A stretch of 64,000 bases of DNA from NCBI RefSeq assembly GCF_902726655.1, contig NZ_CACVAN010000001.1, forward strand, positions 310,001 to 374,000. Direction: 5' to 3'. The notes beneath the pieces were generated by a model. The model searched no databases. It saw only the letters and a program-made list of their open reading frames with translations, and was not told the origin of the DNA. The stretch is from Virgibacillus ihumii. Lineage in GTDB: Bacteria > Bacillota > Bacilli > Bacillales > Amphibacillaceae. Position 1 is the first letter of the stretch, and each line of letters starts with the position of its first letter. The position numbers were made by a program, and so were the translations under genes. Below, in pieces: positions 1 to 9,570 of this stretch.

Positions 1-2
1 AT

Positions 3-485
3 GCGGAAAAATTTAAGGAAATTGAACCGCTGTTTCGTGATGTTTCGCTCGAAAATGGCTATCTGTATACCGGAAAATGCGGAAGCGGCCACTTCCTGAA
101 AATGGTCCATAATGGTATGGAATATGGCATGATGCAGGCAATTGGCGAAGGATTCGATATTCTGGAAAAAAGTGAATTTAACTATGATTATGAAAAGATT
201 GCCAAGGTATTTAACCATGGGTCGGTAATTCGCTCCTGGCTGATGGAATTAATGGAAAATGCTTTTTCGAAAGATGCCAATCTTGATGAAATTCGCGGTG
301 TGATGAACTCATCCGGTGAAGGCAAGTGGACAGTGGAAACAGCGCTTGATTTACAGGCTGCGGCACCGGTTATTGCATTATCATTGATGATGCGGTATCG
401 CTCACAGGAAGATGATACATTTTCCGGGAAAGTTGTTGCAGCATTGCGAAATGAATTCGGCGGACACGACGTTGTAAAAAAATAG
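3..485 (+). CDS. gnd: 6-phosphogluconate dehydrogenase, short decarboxylating form (5' end outside window)
   Basis: Oxidative decarboxylation of 6-phosphogluconate to ribulose 5-phosphate in the cytoplasm. The open frame runs in from the left edge; the real start is outside, so about 160 C-terminal residues are visible. The substrate-binding signature GSGHFLKMVHNGMEYG is clear, followed by the all-helical C-terminal domain. The ending (LRNEFGGHDVVKK) resembles the roughly 300-residue YqeC-type enzymes rather than the 470-residue GndA type. It lies 46 bp before gluconokinase on the same strand, which fits gluconate use: the kinase makes the substrate that this enzyme consumes. Family assignment is firm; cofactor preference (NAD or NADP) cannot be read from this fragment. 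Confidence 0.9.
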   Translation, partial: AEKFKEIEPLFRDVSLENGYLYTGKCGSGHFLKMVHNGMEYGMMQAIGEGFDILEKSEFNYDYEKIAKVFNHGSVIRSWLMELMENAFSKDANLDEIRGVMNSSGEGKWTVETALDLQAAAPVIALSLMMRYRSQEDDTFSGKVVAALRNEFGGHDVVKK

Positions 486-531
486 GATCGCCGACAGTCT
501 TGGTGAGCCAAGTTTCTAAGGAGGAAGACCG

Positions 532-2082
532 ATGAAGCAGCAAGATTTATACCTGGGTGTGGATATTGGAACAACAAGTACAAAAGCTGTTCTGTACCGG
601 AAAAACGGGGGAGTGGAAACGTCCCATACAATCGATTATCCACTGGATACACCAGATACGCTTGTGGCGGAACAGAATCCGGAAGAGATATTCAATGCGG
701 TGCTTGGGGTAATCCGGGAGACAATTCGCAAAGGTAATGTTTCTGACGACCAACTTCGTCTTATCTCATTCAGTTCGGCAATGCACAGTCTGATTGCAGT
801 TGGTGACAACGATGAATTGCTGACAAGCAGCATTACCTGGGCTGATACACGGGCAGCTGATTATGCCCGAAAAATAAAAGAAGAACATAATGGCCATGAG
901 ATTTATTTACGAACTGGGACACCGATACACCCGATGTCCCCACTTGCAAAACTGGTCTGGATGAAAACAGAGAAGCCGGAGATCTTCAACAAAGCGCGGA
1001 AATTTATTTCGATCAAAGAATATGTTTTTCATAAACTTTTTGGGGAGTATGTGATTGATTATTCGATTGCCTCTGCTACCGGATTGTTTAATTTGCAAAC
1101 TCTGGATTGGGATGAAGGGGCACTGGAACTTGCCGGTATTAGACCGGAGCAGCTATCCAAAATTTTTCCGACAACCCATCAATTAACAGGTGTGAACGAG
1201 GAACATCGTACATACATGGGAATTAGTGCAGATGTTCCGTTCATTATCGGGGCAAGTGACGGTGTACTGTCAAATCTCGGTGTGAATGCGATTGAAGAAG
1301 GTGTTATTGCGGTCACAATCGGGACGAGTGGAGCGATTCGAACTGTGTACAATGAACCGAAAACAGATCCAAAAGGGCGGATTTTTTGCTACGCCTTGAC
1401 GGAAAACCATTGGGTGATTGGCGGACCGGTCAACAATGGCGGCATTATTCTGCGCTGGCTCCGTGATGAATTTGCTGCCGCGGAAGTGGAAACCGCCAAA
1501 CGGTTGTCGATTGATCCGTACGATGTGCTGACAAAAATTGCTTCAGGTGTTAATCCCGGTGCGGATGGTCTTATCTTTCATCCATACTTAAAAGGTGAGC
1601 GCGCACCAATCTGGAATGCCAATGCGCGCGGATCATTTTTCGGCCTTAGCATTCATCATAAAAAAGAGCATATGGTTCGTGCAGTATTGGAAGGAACACT
1701 TTACAACTTGTATTCGGTGCTGTTAGCGCTTGAAGAATTGACAGGAGAGCCGAAAAGCATTCAGGCGACAGGTGGTTTCGCCCGGTCAGAAACATGGCGG
1801 CAGATGATGGCGGATATTTTTGACAAACCTGTTATTGTTCCGGAAAGCTTTGAAAGTTCCTGTCTTGGTGCTGCAGTACTCGGTATGTATGCGACAGGTG
1901 AAATAGATGATTTCAGCATTGTCTCGGAAATGGTTGGTGATACCAACACCCATTATCCGGATGAGAAAACAACAAATATTTACCGGGAATTGCTGCCTAT
2001 CTATATCCGGCTTTCCCGGATGCTGACGGAGGAATATGAAAGTATCACAGCGTTTCAGCGAAAACATTTGGAACAGGATTAA
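532..2082 (+). CDS. gntK: Gluconokinase, FGGY family
   Basis: Phosphorylates D-gluconate to 6-phosphogluconate. The 516-residue length fits FGGY sugar kinases. The N-terminal phosphate motif (LGVDIGTTSTKAVL, residues about 7-20) and the second ATPase-domain region with GASDGVLSNLG and TIGTSGAIR are typical, and the C-terminal ATGGFARSETWRQ block carries the adenosine-site glycines. The ATG has a strong AAGGAGGA ribosome site. It sits between 6-phosphogluconate dehydrogenase and KDG kinase in one co-directional unit ending with a GntP permease. That context favours gluconate over xylulose or glycerol, which FGGY sequence alone does not fully separate. Confidence 0.92.
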   Translation: MKQQDLYLGVDIGTTSTKAVLYRKNGGVETSHTIDYPLDTPDTLVAEQNPEEIFNAVLGVIRETIRKGNVSDDQLRLISFSSAMHSLIAVGDNDELLTSSITWADTRAADYARKIKEEHNGHEIYLRTGTPIHPMSPLAKLVWMKTEKPEIFNKARKFISIKEYVFHKLFGEYVIDYSIASATGLFNLQTLDWDEGALELAGIRPEQLSKIFPTTHQLTGVNEEHRTYMGISADVPFIIGASDGVLSNLGVNAIEEGVIAVTIGTSGAIRTVYNEPKTDPKGRIFCYALTENHWVIGGPVNNGGIILRWLRDEFAAAEVETAKRLSIDPYDVLTKIASGVNPGADGLIFHPYLKGERAPIWNANARGSFFGLSIHHKKEHMVRAVLEGTLYNLYSVLLALEELTGEPKSIQATGGFARSETWRQMMADIFDKPVIVPESFESSCLGAAVLGMYATGEIDDFSIVSEMVGDTNTHYPDEKTTNIYRELLPIYIRLSRMLTEEYESITAFQRKHLEQD

Positions 2083-2108
2083 AAATACCAGCAAAAGAGG
2101 TGATAGGC

Positions 2109-3062
2109 TTGGATGTGGTGACACTGGGGGAAACTATGGTGCTGTTCACGCCGGAACATGCTGGCCCAATGCGTTATTCGGATCGCTTTTCGAGCCGAGT
2201 AGCAGGAGCGGAATCGAATGTGGCAATCGGGCTTGCCCGGCTTGGTGTGCAGGCTGGCTGGATAAGCCGGCTTGGTGCTGATGAATTCGGTAAAAAAATT
2301 CGTGCGTTTGTCCGTGGTGAAGGTGTTGATACGAGCCGGATAACCATCGATGAAACGGCAGATACCGGTCTTTTTTTCAAAGAAAAGCTGGCACCTGGTG
2401 AATGGCGGGTGAAATATTACCGGAAAGATTCAGCGGCAAGCAGGATGCGTCCTGACGATGTGGATGAAACCTACATTGCCGATGCGAAATTTTTGCATAT
2501 AACCGGCATTACACCGGCACTGAGTGAGAGCTGCTATGAAACCGTTTTAAACGCGATTTATTATGCGAAAAGAAACAATGTACTGGTCGTGTTTGATCCG
2601 AATTTGCGGCGAAAGCTTTGGCAGGAAGCAAGGGCACGTGAAGTCTTACTTGAATTGGCCGGCCAAGCGGATATCGTCCTGCCGGGAATTGAGGAAGCAG
2701 AATTTCTGTTTGGCAGCGGGTCGACGGAACAATTGGCGAGGAAATTTCACGCGCACGGAGCGTCCGTTGTTGTTATGAAGCTGGGTAAACAAGGTGCTTA
2801 TTATCTGGATCAGGACATGGAAGGCTATGCAGCTGGTTTTGAAAATCCGGAAGTTGTTGATCCGGTGGGTGCCGGTGACGGGTTTTCAGCTGGGTTTCTT
2901 TCGGGATTGCTTGACGGATTGAATTTGCCCGATTCGGTCCAACGTGCAAATGCTGTTGGTGCGATGGTTACAATGGCGGCTGGTGATGTGGAAGGATTGC
3001 CTGAAAAAGAGCGGCTTCTGGAGTTTATGCATAACAGGGGTCAGGGAGATGTCGAACGATAA
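2109..3062 (+). CDS. kdgK: 2-keto-3-deoxygluconate kinase (PfkB/ribokinase family)
   Basis: ATP-dependent phosphorylation of KDG (or its galactonate epimer) to KDPG, the substrate of the aldolase encoded next. The protein begins DVVTLGETMVLF, has the PfkB N-terminal glycine-rich AGAESNVAIGLARLG region, and the C-terminal signature DPVGAGDGFSAGF with the catalytic Asp in GAGD. I choose the TTG at 2109 because the ribosome site AGAGGTGAT ends just upstream; the in-frame GTG at 2100 lies inside that site. About 317 residues, normal for the family. The gene ends 13 bp before the aldolase start, indicating co-translation. Confidence 0.88.
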   Translation: MDVVTLGETMVLFTPEHAGPMRYSDRFSSRVAGAESNVAIGLARLGVQAGWISRLGADEFGKKIRAFVRGEGVDTSRITIDETADTGLFFKEKLAPGEWRVKYYRKDSAASRMRPDDVDETYIADAKFLHITGITPALSESCYETVLNAIYYAKRNNVLVVFDPNLRRKLWQEARAREVLLELAGQADIVLPGIEEAEFLFGSGSTEQLARKFHAHGASVVVMKLGKQGAYYLDQDMEGYAAGFENPEVVDPVGAGDGFSAGFLSGLLDGLNLPDSVQRANAVGAMVTMAAGDVEGLPEKERLLEFMHNRGQGDVER

Positions 3063-3075
3063 GGAGAATGTTTCA

Positions 3076-3711
3076 ATGATAAATACGTTGCAAAAAATTT
3101 TGGACCAAAAACTGGTGGCAGTTGTTCGAGGAGCCGATCCGGAAGATGTGATGCCAATAGCGGAGGCGCTTTTTGACGGCGGAATACGCATTATGGAGAT
3201 CACAATGGACACACCGCAAGTGGAAACGGTGATCAGTGAGGTGAATAATGCTTTTGATGGTGAAATGATTGTTGGTGTAGGTACGGTTTTGGACCCGGAA
3301 TCAGCCAAAACAGCGATTATGGCAGGAGCGCAGTTCATTTTTACTCCGACCGTTAACACCGAAACGATTAAGATGACGAAGCGATATGGAGTTGTCAGCA
3401 TTCCAGGTGCGATGACACCGACGGAAATTCTGACTGCATATGAACACGGTGCAGATCTTATAAAAGTATTTCCTGCAGGTGCGTTGGGGCCGGGATATAT
3501 CAAAGATGTGCATGGTCCAATGCCATATGTTCCGTTAATGCCAACCGGGGCCGTCAGCCTGTCCAATGTCCGGGAGTATTTTGAAAAAGGTGCTGTTGCG
3601 GCAGGTCTCGGCAGTGCACTTGTCAGAACGGCTTCACCGCTGACCAACGATGATTTGCAGGCAATGACAGCAAATGCAAAACAATTTATTGATGCGATTG
3701 AAGGTGTATAA
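3076..3711 (+). CDS. kdgA: 2-dehydro-3-deoxy-phosphogluconate (KDPG) aldolase
   Basis: Cleaves KDPG to pyruvate and glyceraldehyde 3-phosphate, the last step of the Entner-Doudoroff route. A class I aldolase of 211 residues: the GGIRIMEIT and GVGTVL blocks and the Schiff-base lysine segment DLIKVFPA are all present. The frame stays open upstream into kdgK, but the ATG at 3076 is preceded by AAGGAG with good spacing and gives the normal family length. If the neighbouring dehydratase works on galactonate, this enzyme would also have to accept the galacto epimer, as some KDPG/KDPGal aldolases do; that part is inference. Confidence 0.93.
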   Translation: MINTLQKILDQKLVAVVRGADPEDVMPIAEALFDGGIRIMEITMDTPQVETVISEVNNAFDGEMIVGVGTVLDPESAKTAIMAGAQFIFTPTVNTETIKMTKRYGVVSIPGAMTPTEILTAYEHGADLIKVFPAGALGPGYIKDVHGPMPYVPLMPTGAVSLSNVREYFEKGAVAAGLGSALVRTASPLTNDDLQAMTANAKQFIDAIEGV

Positions 3712-3713
3712 CG

Positions 3714-4861
3714 ATGAAAATTACCAATTTTAAATTGTATCAGATCGAACCACGCTGGCTTTTTTTAAAAATCGAAACTGACGAAGGGGTCAGCGGCTGG
3801 GGTGAGCCGATTGTGGAAGGGCGGGCCTATACGGTTCGTGCCGCTGTCACTGAACTGATGGATTATCTTATCGGAACAGATCCGCGCAACATTGAAGATC
3901 ATTTTCAAGTACTGTACCGAGGGGGATTTTACCGTGGCGGCCCTATCCTGATGAGTGCGATTTCCGGAATTGAGCAGGCGCTGTGGGATATAAAAGGCAA
4001 GTATTATAATCTACCGGTCTATGAAATGCTTGGCGGAGCGGTTCGCGATAATATTCAAGTCTATTCCTGGATTGGTGGTGACAGGCCACAGGATGTCGGT
4101 GCTGCCGCGAAGGAAAAGGCTGACGCAAGCTTTACAGCTATTAAAATGAATGGTACCGAGGAAATGAACTATATTGATAGTTATTCGAAAGTCGATGCTG
4201 CTGTCGAACGAGTGGCAGCGATTCGTGAGACGGTCGGAAATGAGTTTGGCATAGGAATTGATTTTCATGGACGCGTTCATAAAGCAATGGCAAAAATTCT
4301 GGTTAAAGAACTGGAGCCTTACCGGCCGATGTTTATCGAGGAACCGGTGCTCACTGAAAATTTGGAAGCATTCCGGGATATTGCCAACCACACGGCAACA
4401 CCGATTGCTGCAGGTGAACGTAACTATACGCGCTGGGGATTCAAGCAAATGCTGACTGATGGTGTGGTTGATATTATTCAACCGGATCTATCACATGCAG
4501 GTGGTATTTTGGAGGCGAAAAAAATTGCAGCTATGGCGGAAACGTTTGATGTCGCGGTTGCACCGCATGCTCCGCTGGGACCGATCAATCTGGCGGCATC
4601 ACTTCAACTGGATGCCTGCACACCAAACTGTATCATTCAGGAGCAAAGTCTTGGCATTCATTACAATCAGGGGAGTGACCTTTTGGATTACCTGGTGAAT
4701 TCGAATGTTTTTGAATATGAAAATGGGTCTGTATCGATCCCTAAGGGGGGGGACTTGGTGTAGAAATTGATGAAAAACGGGTTATCGAAGCAGCCAAAAA
4801 AGGTCATGATTGGAAAAATCCAATTTGGCGGCATTCCGATGGTACTGTAGCCGAGTGGTAA
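3714..4861 (+). pseudogene. dgoD: D-galactonate dehydratase (enolase superfamily), frameshifted near the C-terminus
   Basis: Would dehydrate D-galactonate to 2-keto-3-deoxygalactonate. The readable frame stops after 349 codons at 4763, but the frame one base over continues from 4752 with [19 protein letters not shown]... to [11 protein letters not shown] and a stop at 4861, which matches the usual family C-terminus. The break lies in a run of eight G (4745-4752); nine G would restore one frame of exactly 382 residues, the length of E. coli DgoD. Metal ligands and catalytic residues fall at the DgoD positions: D183, H185, E209, E235, H285. The truncated product keeps all of these and loses only the tail. 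Either a real one-base loss, phase variation or a read error in the G run. Confidence 0.85.
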
Positions 4862-4912
4862 AAAAAGCGGATAGTTTTCAAAAAATTTGAATTATGATGG
4901 AGGGGAAAAGAC

Positions 4913-6271
4913 ATGTCCACAACAGGACTGATTTTGCTTGCGGTATTTGGTGTAGCCTTGTTGCTATTTCTCGTTATAAAGACAAAGCTGCATGCGTTTA
5001 TTGCACTACTTGTTGTCAGTTATATTATTGGCTTACTGTCAGGTATGAGTCCGGAAAAAGTATTACAGGCCGTCAGTGATGGAATGGGGGGAACAGTTGC
5101 TGAAATTGCCGTTATCATCGGTGTCGGCGCGATGTTTGGTGAAATTTTAAAAGTATCCGGCGGTGCTGAACGCCTGGCCATGACACTCATGGATAAATTT
5201 GGTGAAAAGCGCGTTAACTGGGCATTGATGCTGACCGGTTTCATTATTTCAATTCCGGTATTTCTCGACGTTGCATTTGTCATTTTAGTACCTATCTTAT
5301 ACAGTCTGGCACAAAAAATGAAAAAGTCTTTGCTGTTTTTCGCGATTCCCTTACTCGCAGGTCTTGCGGTTACACATAGCTTTGTACCGCCGACTCCGGG
5401 TCCAATCGCGGTAGCATCACTCCTGGATGCTAACCTTGGCTGGGTCATCCTGTTCGGTTTGATTGCGGGTATTCCAGCTGCAATCATTGCCGGTCCAATT
5501 TTCGGAACATATATTTCGAAAAAAATCCATGTCGAAGTTCCGAAAGAAATGCTGAAGAACATGGCGGAAGATGCACGTGGAAAGGAATATGATAAAGATT
5601 TGCCAAGCTTCAAGATGATTGCTTCACTGATTCTTTTACCATTATTCCTAATCTTACTGAATACGTTTACAAGTGCTTCCCTCCCGGAAGACAGTGCTGT
5701 CAGATCAGCTTTAACATTCATCGGTAACCCGGGCGTAGCCTTGACAATTACAGCGTTGCTGACATTCTATCTGCTTGGTACACGCCGCGGTTATTCCAAA
5801 GAAGAAATTCAGGAAATTGCTACTAAATCACTGGAACCAGCCGGTATCATTATTCTGATTACCGGTGCTGGTGGTGTTTTCGGGCAGGTATTGGTTGAAA
5901 CAGGAATTGGCGATATCATAGCCAATACGATGCAGAACCTGAACATTCCGGTGTTGGTATTTGCATTCCTTGTGGCCGGAGCTGTTCGTATTGCACAGGG
6001 TTCGGCAACTGTCGCAATGGTTACCGCAGCAAGTTTGATTACACCTGTTATCGACACGCTGGGGCTTGAAGGACCAATCCTTGCATTGCTCGTTATTACC
6101 GTTGCATCAGGTGCTACCATTGCATCACACGTTAACGACTCTGGCTTCTGGCTGGTTAATCGATTCCTCGGTTTATCTGAAAAAGACACACTGAAATCCT
6201 GGACAGTAATGGAAACAATTATTGGATTTGTCGGTTTCGGTATGGCGCTGATTATTAGTATGTTTATTTAA
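4913..6271 (+). CDS. gntP: Gluconate:H+ symporter, GntP family
   Basis: Integral membrane importer for gluconate or a related sugar acid. 452 residues, almost entirely hydrophobic, with about 12 predicted membrane segments. GntP-family features include the early KTKLHAFIALL segment, VIIGVGAMFGEILKVSGGAERLA, the HSFVPPTPGP loop, and the C-terminal VASGATIASHVNDSGFWLVN. Strong GGAGGGG ribosome site 8 bp before ATG. Last gene of the sugar-acid operon and followed directly by a terminator, so the operon encodes both uptake and catabolism. Whether gluconate or galactonate is the main substrate cannot be told from sequence. Confidence 0.92.
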   Translation: MSTTGLILLAVFGVALLLFLVIKTKLHAFIALLVVSYIIGLLSGMSPEKVLQAVSDGMGGTVAEIAVIIGVGAMFGEILKVSGGAERLAMTLMDKFGEKRVNWALMLTGFIISIPVFLDVAFVILVPILYSLAQKMKKSLLFFAIPLLAGLAVTHSFVPPTPGPIAVASLLDANLGWVILFGLIAGIPAAIIAGPIFGTYISKKIHVEVPKEMLKNMAEDARGKEYDKDLPSFKMIASLILLPLFLILLNTFTSASLPEDSAVRSALTFIGNPGVALTITALLTFYLLGTRRGYSKEEIQEIATKSLEPAGIIILITGAGGVFGQVLVETGIGDIIANTMQNLNIPVLVFAFLVAGAVRIAQGSATVAMVTAASLITPVIDTLGLEGPILALLVITVASGATIASHVNDSGFWLVNRFLGLSEKDTLKSWTVMETIIGFVGFGMALIISMFI

Positions 6272-6280
6272 ATTTTGGAA

Positions 6281-6319
6281 TAAGTCAAGGTGTCTCTTTG
6301 GCGCCTTGACTTATTTTTG
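6281..6319 (+). terminator. Rho-independent terminator after the sugar-acid operon
   Basis: Stem TAAGTCAAGG / CCTTGACTTA with a short loop, followed by a run of T. It starts 10 bp after the gntP stop codon. Confidence 0.9.
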
Positions 6320-6383
6320 TGCCAATACGACTTGAATTCACCGAAAAAATAGATTGGAAATCTTTATCACAAAAAATCATTTT

Positions 6384-7247
6384 CTATTCATTGTACACGA
6401 TTTTTGGAGCACGGCGAATGGTTATTTTCCAATTCATGCCTGTTTCGATCTGATATGCTTTCGCAAATGAACCCTGATTGATGGCAACACCGAGTTTATC
6501 CAGAGAATTTACATAGATGAGAGGTTCACCCAAATGGCTGTCAGCAAATGATCGTCCAAATGTCATGATATTTTTATAAACCTGCCTGGTGTTGTTGGCG
6601 ATGGTCACTTCGAAAGAATCTCCGTATTTAAAATTGGCTTCCTTAAATAAATCATGGTCAATATTCGTCCAGAGATTACCGAAGCGGACATCGTGAATGT
6701 CAATGTTGCCGTGTACAATGCCATCTTCATCAATGTATGATTGGTTATGCTCGATTTCAATGATGTCTTCCACATTCAATTTTGGGCCAACCTCATCAAA
6801 ATGAATCGTGCCTGAAGCCAGACGTGCTCCTGTGTACGCGTAAACATCACGGCCGTGAAACGTATATGAATCACCTGATTTAGGCAAACGATTTACACGC
6901 TCATCAATCTCCCTGACTTCCGTGATGCCAATGTTTCGTTTAATGTGTGTCAAGGTACCATTGTCAGGTGTAACAATATATTGATTCTCTGTCGTTTTAA
7001 TAACGATACTTAAACGGTCGGTTCCGACACCGGGGTCAACAACTGAAACAAAAACGGTATCTTCCGGCCAGTAGGAGACGGTCTGGTAAAGCCGATACGA
7101 TCCTTCCCAGATATTAAATTGTGGGATATCATGTGTTAAGTCAAATATTCGCAACTCCGGAGCAACCGATAAAGCAACACCATACATCGCACTTACCGCA
7201 CCGTCACTTAAACCAAAGTCTGTCTGAAGCACTAAATTTTTACTCAT
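6384..7247 (-). CDS. S-adenosyl-L-methionine hydrolase (adenosine-forming), DUF62 / SAM hydroxide adenosyltransferase family
   Basis: Family members hydrolyse SAM to adenosine and L-methionine, or halogenate SAM in the fluorinase/chlorinase branch. Visible motifs are the N-terminal LQTDFGLSDGAV, the VDPGVGT block, the TPDNGTL block and FHGRDVYAYTGARLASG; the C-terminal beta-barrel domain follows. The ATG at 7247 has GGAGGA seven bases upstream; an in-frame start five codons earlier would overlap that site. Length 287 residues is normal. The gene is alone on the minus strand behind a T-box leader, so expression should rise when a specific tRNA is uncharged. Hydrolase activity is the default reading for this subfamily; it was not tested here. 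Confidence 0.85.
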   Translation of the reverse strand: MSKNLVLQTDFGLSDGAVSAMYGVALSVAPELRIFDLTHDIPQFNIWEGSYRLYQTVSYWPEDTVFVSVVDPGVGTDRLSIVIKTTENQYIVTPDNGTLTHIKRNIGITEVREIDERVNRLPKSGDSYTFHGRDVYAYTGARLASGTIHFDEVGPKLNVEDIIEIEHNQSYIDEDGIVHGNIDIHDVRFGNLWTNIDHDLFKEANFKYGDSFEVTIANNTRQVYKNIMTFGRSFADSHLGEPLIYVNSLDKLGVAINQGSFAKAYQIETGMNWKITIRRAPKIVYNE

Positions 7248-7316
7248 GTTCGATTCCTCCATTTCGTTTTTTCAGGGAATTCCCAGGCAACAATAGGGCT
7301 ATCTCCCTTGCTAATC

Positions 7317-7629
7317 AAAAAACCACGCCCATGCCGAATATCACATTCGGTAAGGACGTGGTTGTATATACGTGGTACCACCTTACTTTACTGTATGCTC
7401 GCACATACAGCCTCACTAAGTACGCAAGCTTTGTTCGCTCTGTATACTCGGGCATTGGTAACGGGTGCCGAACCCGCCGGAACCTACTGGTATCACAATT
7501 GATACGTTCAGCACGAAACTCGGAGGCCATTGTTCAGATACGTATTTTTGCTTCTTTTCAGCTTACGAAGCTCTCTGCAGAAAAATGATCGTATCTTACT
7601 TTTCCTCTTCAACGTTTTTTATTTCAGTT
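7317..7629 (-). promoter_or_regulatory. T-box riboswitch leader upstream of the SAM hydrolase gene
   Basis: Read on the minus strand, the leader has a Stem I with the AGTA / GAAC loop-E pair (helix AGATACG / CGTATCT), the AGAGAGCTTC...GAAGC arm, the T-box sequence AAGGTGGTACCACG (7384-7371), and a terminator stem CCACGTCC / GGGCGTGG followed by six T (7363-7317). After GAA the specifier side reads CAATGG; possible codons are CAA, AAT or ATG. The T-box bulge is UGGU, which pairs with a discriminator A; this suits tRNA-Met better than Gln or Asn, so ATG at 7530-7528 is my preferred but unproven specifier. Confidence 0.85.
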
Positions 7630-7635
7630 CACAGA

Positions 7636-7664
7636 ATTATATCTCAAGAATTTTTATAATGCAA
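7636..7664 (-). promoter_or_regulatory. Sigma-A promoter for the T-box leader
   Basis: On the minus strand TTGCAT, a 17-bp spacer, then TATAAT. Transcription would start a few bases before the T-box Stem I. Confidence 0.7.
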
Positions 7665-7794
7665 GGTTTTTGTCAAAAAACTTTCCCTGAAAAAGAAAAT
7701 AAGGAAATATATAAATTTTCCACAATTCATTAAATACCTTTGTTAGAATATTTATTGGGAAAAGAAAAATAAGTGAAATTGGGGGAAAATATTT

Positions 7795-9339
7795 ATGGAA
7801 GTTATTTTTATTGTGGGGTTACTTATTGGTTTAGCCATCGTTGTTGGTATTGGATGGTTTATTTATATGAAAATAAAATATAAAACCGTCCCATCCAATA
7901 TCGCACTTATTATTACGGGTCCAAAACTGGGTGATCCAGAAAAAGATCATAATGTGTTCCGCGATGAAGAAGGAAGATACTTAAAAGTTATTCGCGGCGG
8001 CGGACATCGTCTCCGTATGTTCCAAACACATACACCCGTTTCATTGACAGCATTCCAGCTGAAGATTTCAACACCTACCGTTTACACCAAACAAGGTGTT
8101 CCAATTGTTGGGGAAGCTGTGGCAATGATAAAAGTTGCAGATTCATTGGAAGGTATTGCGAAATATGCTGAGCAATTTCTGGGAAGAGAACAAAAGGATA
8201 TTGAGCATGACATTGCTGAAGTATTGGGAGCCAATCTTCGCGCTATATTATCCAAAATGACGGTGGAACAAATCAATAACGACCGTGAAAGTTTCAACAG
8301 TCAGGTTCGTGACATTGCACAAAATCAATTGGATGCCATGGGCTTCAAAATCACAAGCCTTGGGTTAACGGATCTTAAGGATGATGAAGGAAGTAATTAT
8401 TTGCAAAACCTTGGGCGTCCGCGTACTGCAGAAGTTAAAAAAACCGCGGAAATTGCAGAGGCTACCAACAACCGTGAAACCAAAGTTCACGTTGCACAAA
8501 TGAATGAAGAAACGAAACGGGAAGAATACGAACGTGAGATTTCTATTGCGGAATCGCGTAAAGATAAAGAAATAAAAGATGCCTTATTCAAAGAAGAAAC
8601 CGAGAAAGCTCGTGCAAAAACAGAGGCTGCATATGATTTGGAGAAAGCTGAGCGCGAATTACAGGTCGAAAAAGAACGACTCAAAGTTACAAGACAGGAC
8701 AAGGAAGAATCATTACGCCTAAAGCAGCTGGAACGTGAACGTAACGTTGCGCTGGAAAAAGAAGAGGCGAAAGTCCGAAAAGAAAAAGCAGACGCCGAAT
8801 ATTATGAGCGAATCAAAACCGCTGAGGCGGAAGCGGAATCAAGAGAAAAAGCTGGTCATGCTGAAGCTGAGGTTATTAAAACAAAAAGTCTGGCTGAGGC
8901 GGAAGGAATTGAAAAACGTGCTGAAGCATTAAATAAACATAAAGAAGTCATGATGGTTGAAATGATGATCAAGATGCTTCCTGACTTCGCTAAATCAGTC
9001 GCAGAACCGCTTGGTAATGTGGAATCCATCCGAATTATGGACGGTGGAAATGGTGATGGAGTCGGGAATTTCACCGGAAACGTAACCAACACCATGACCA
9101 ATCTGCAGGAAAGTCTTGCACAGATGACCGGGTTGGATTTGAATGAAATCATCAATAATATTTCCGGTAAAAGTAACCTCAAAGGGGAGTTAGGTCAGAT
9201 TGCCAGCTCGCTGGAAAGGAACACCACGTCAGCCTCGGATGAAAACGAAACAACTGAAATAGACGATAAGGAAAATGACGTGTCCGAACAGAAACCAACC
9301 GACTCATCACGTGCCGAAGAATCAACAACAGAAGAATAA
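7795..9339 (+). CDS. floT: Flotillin-like membrane scaffold protein (SPFH domain)
   Basis: Inner-membrane scaffold that organises functional membrane microdomains in Bacillus. 514 residues: an N-terminal hydrophobic hairpin (residues about 3-26), the SPFH/PHB domain to about residue 190, a long charged coiled coil rich in Ala-Glu repeats (about 205-400), and an acidic low-complexity tail. The order matches FloT (YuaG) of B. subtilis. Ribosome site GGGGGA precedes the ATG. In B. subtilis floT is co-transcribed with an NfeD-type gene (yuaF); here it is monocistronic, with a terminator right after it and an opposite-strand gene before it. Confidence 0.92.
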   Translation: MEVIFIVGLLIGLAIVVGIGWFIYMKIKYKTVPSNIALIITGPKLGDPEKDHNVFRDEEGRYLKVIRGGGHRLRMFQTHTPVSLTAFQLKISTPTVYTKQGVPIVGEAVAMIKVADSLEGIAKYAEQFLGREQKDIEHDIAEVLGANLRAILSKMTVEQINNDRESFNSQVRDIAQNQLDAMGFKITSLGLTDLKDDEGSNYLQNLGRPRTAEVKKTAEIAEATNNRETKVHVAQMNEETKREEYEREISIAESRKDKEIKDALFKEETEKARAKTEAAYDLEKAERELQVEKERLKVTRQDKEESLRLKQLERERNVALEKEEAKVRKEKADAEYYERIKTAEAEAESREKAGHAEAEVIKTKSLAEAEGIEKRAEALNKHKEVMMVEMMIKMLPDFAKSVAEPLGNVESIRIMDGGNGDGVGNFTGNVTNTMTNLQESLAQMTGLDLNEIINNISGKSNLKGELGQIASSLERNTTSASDENETTEIDDKENDVSEQKPTDSSRAEESTTEE

Positions 9340-9344
9340 TAAGC

Positions 9345-9380
9345 AAAATAGAGCTGACAATGCTGTCGGCTCTATTTTTG
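9345..9380 (+). terminator. Rho-independent terminator after floT
   Basis: Stem ATAGAGCTGACA / TGTCGGCTCTAT with a short loop and a T run directly after the stop codon. Confidence 0.88.
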
Positions 9381-9570
9381 TGTATGTATCCATTTATTTC
9401 ATACAGGATTGGTAAACTTGTTTTCGTCTATGATATATGTAGAGAGTTTGCTTCATTGTCCTGCATAAGATTGACGTTTGGTTGGACAGATTCGAGGATA
9501 AATAATTATTGGCAGCGGTCATTATCAATGAAACAGCAGAAGGCATTCCGGGATTGAGGTGAGTAAAACG

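Noticed and set aside
7121..7588. Open frame of 155 codons on the plus strand over the SAM hydrolase leader
   Set aside because: It runs antisense across the T-box leader and the start of the real gene, has no ribosome site, and its composition is that of a structured RNA.
9381..9570. Promoter or riboswitch before the YitT gene
   Set aside because: A TTGACG at about 9470 lacks a matching -10, and no conserved RNA motif was found.
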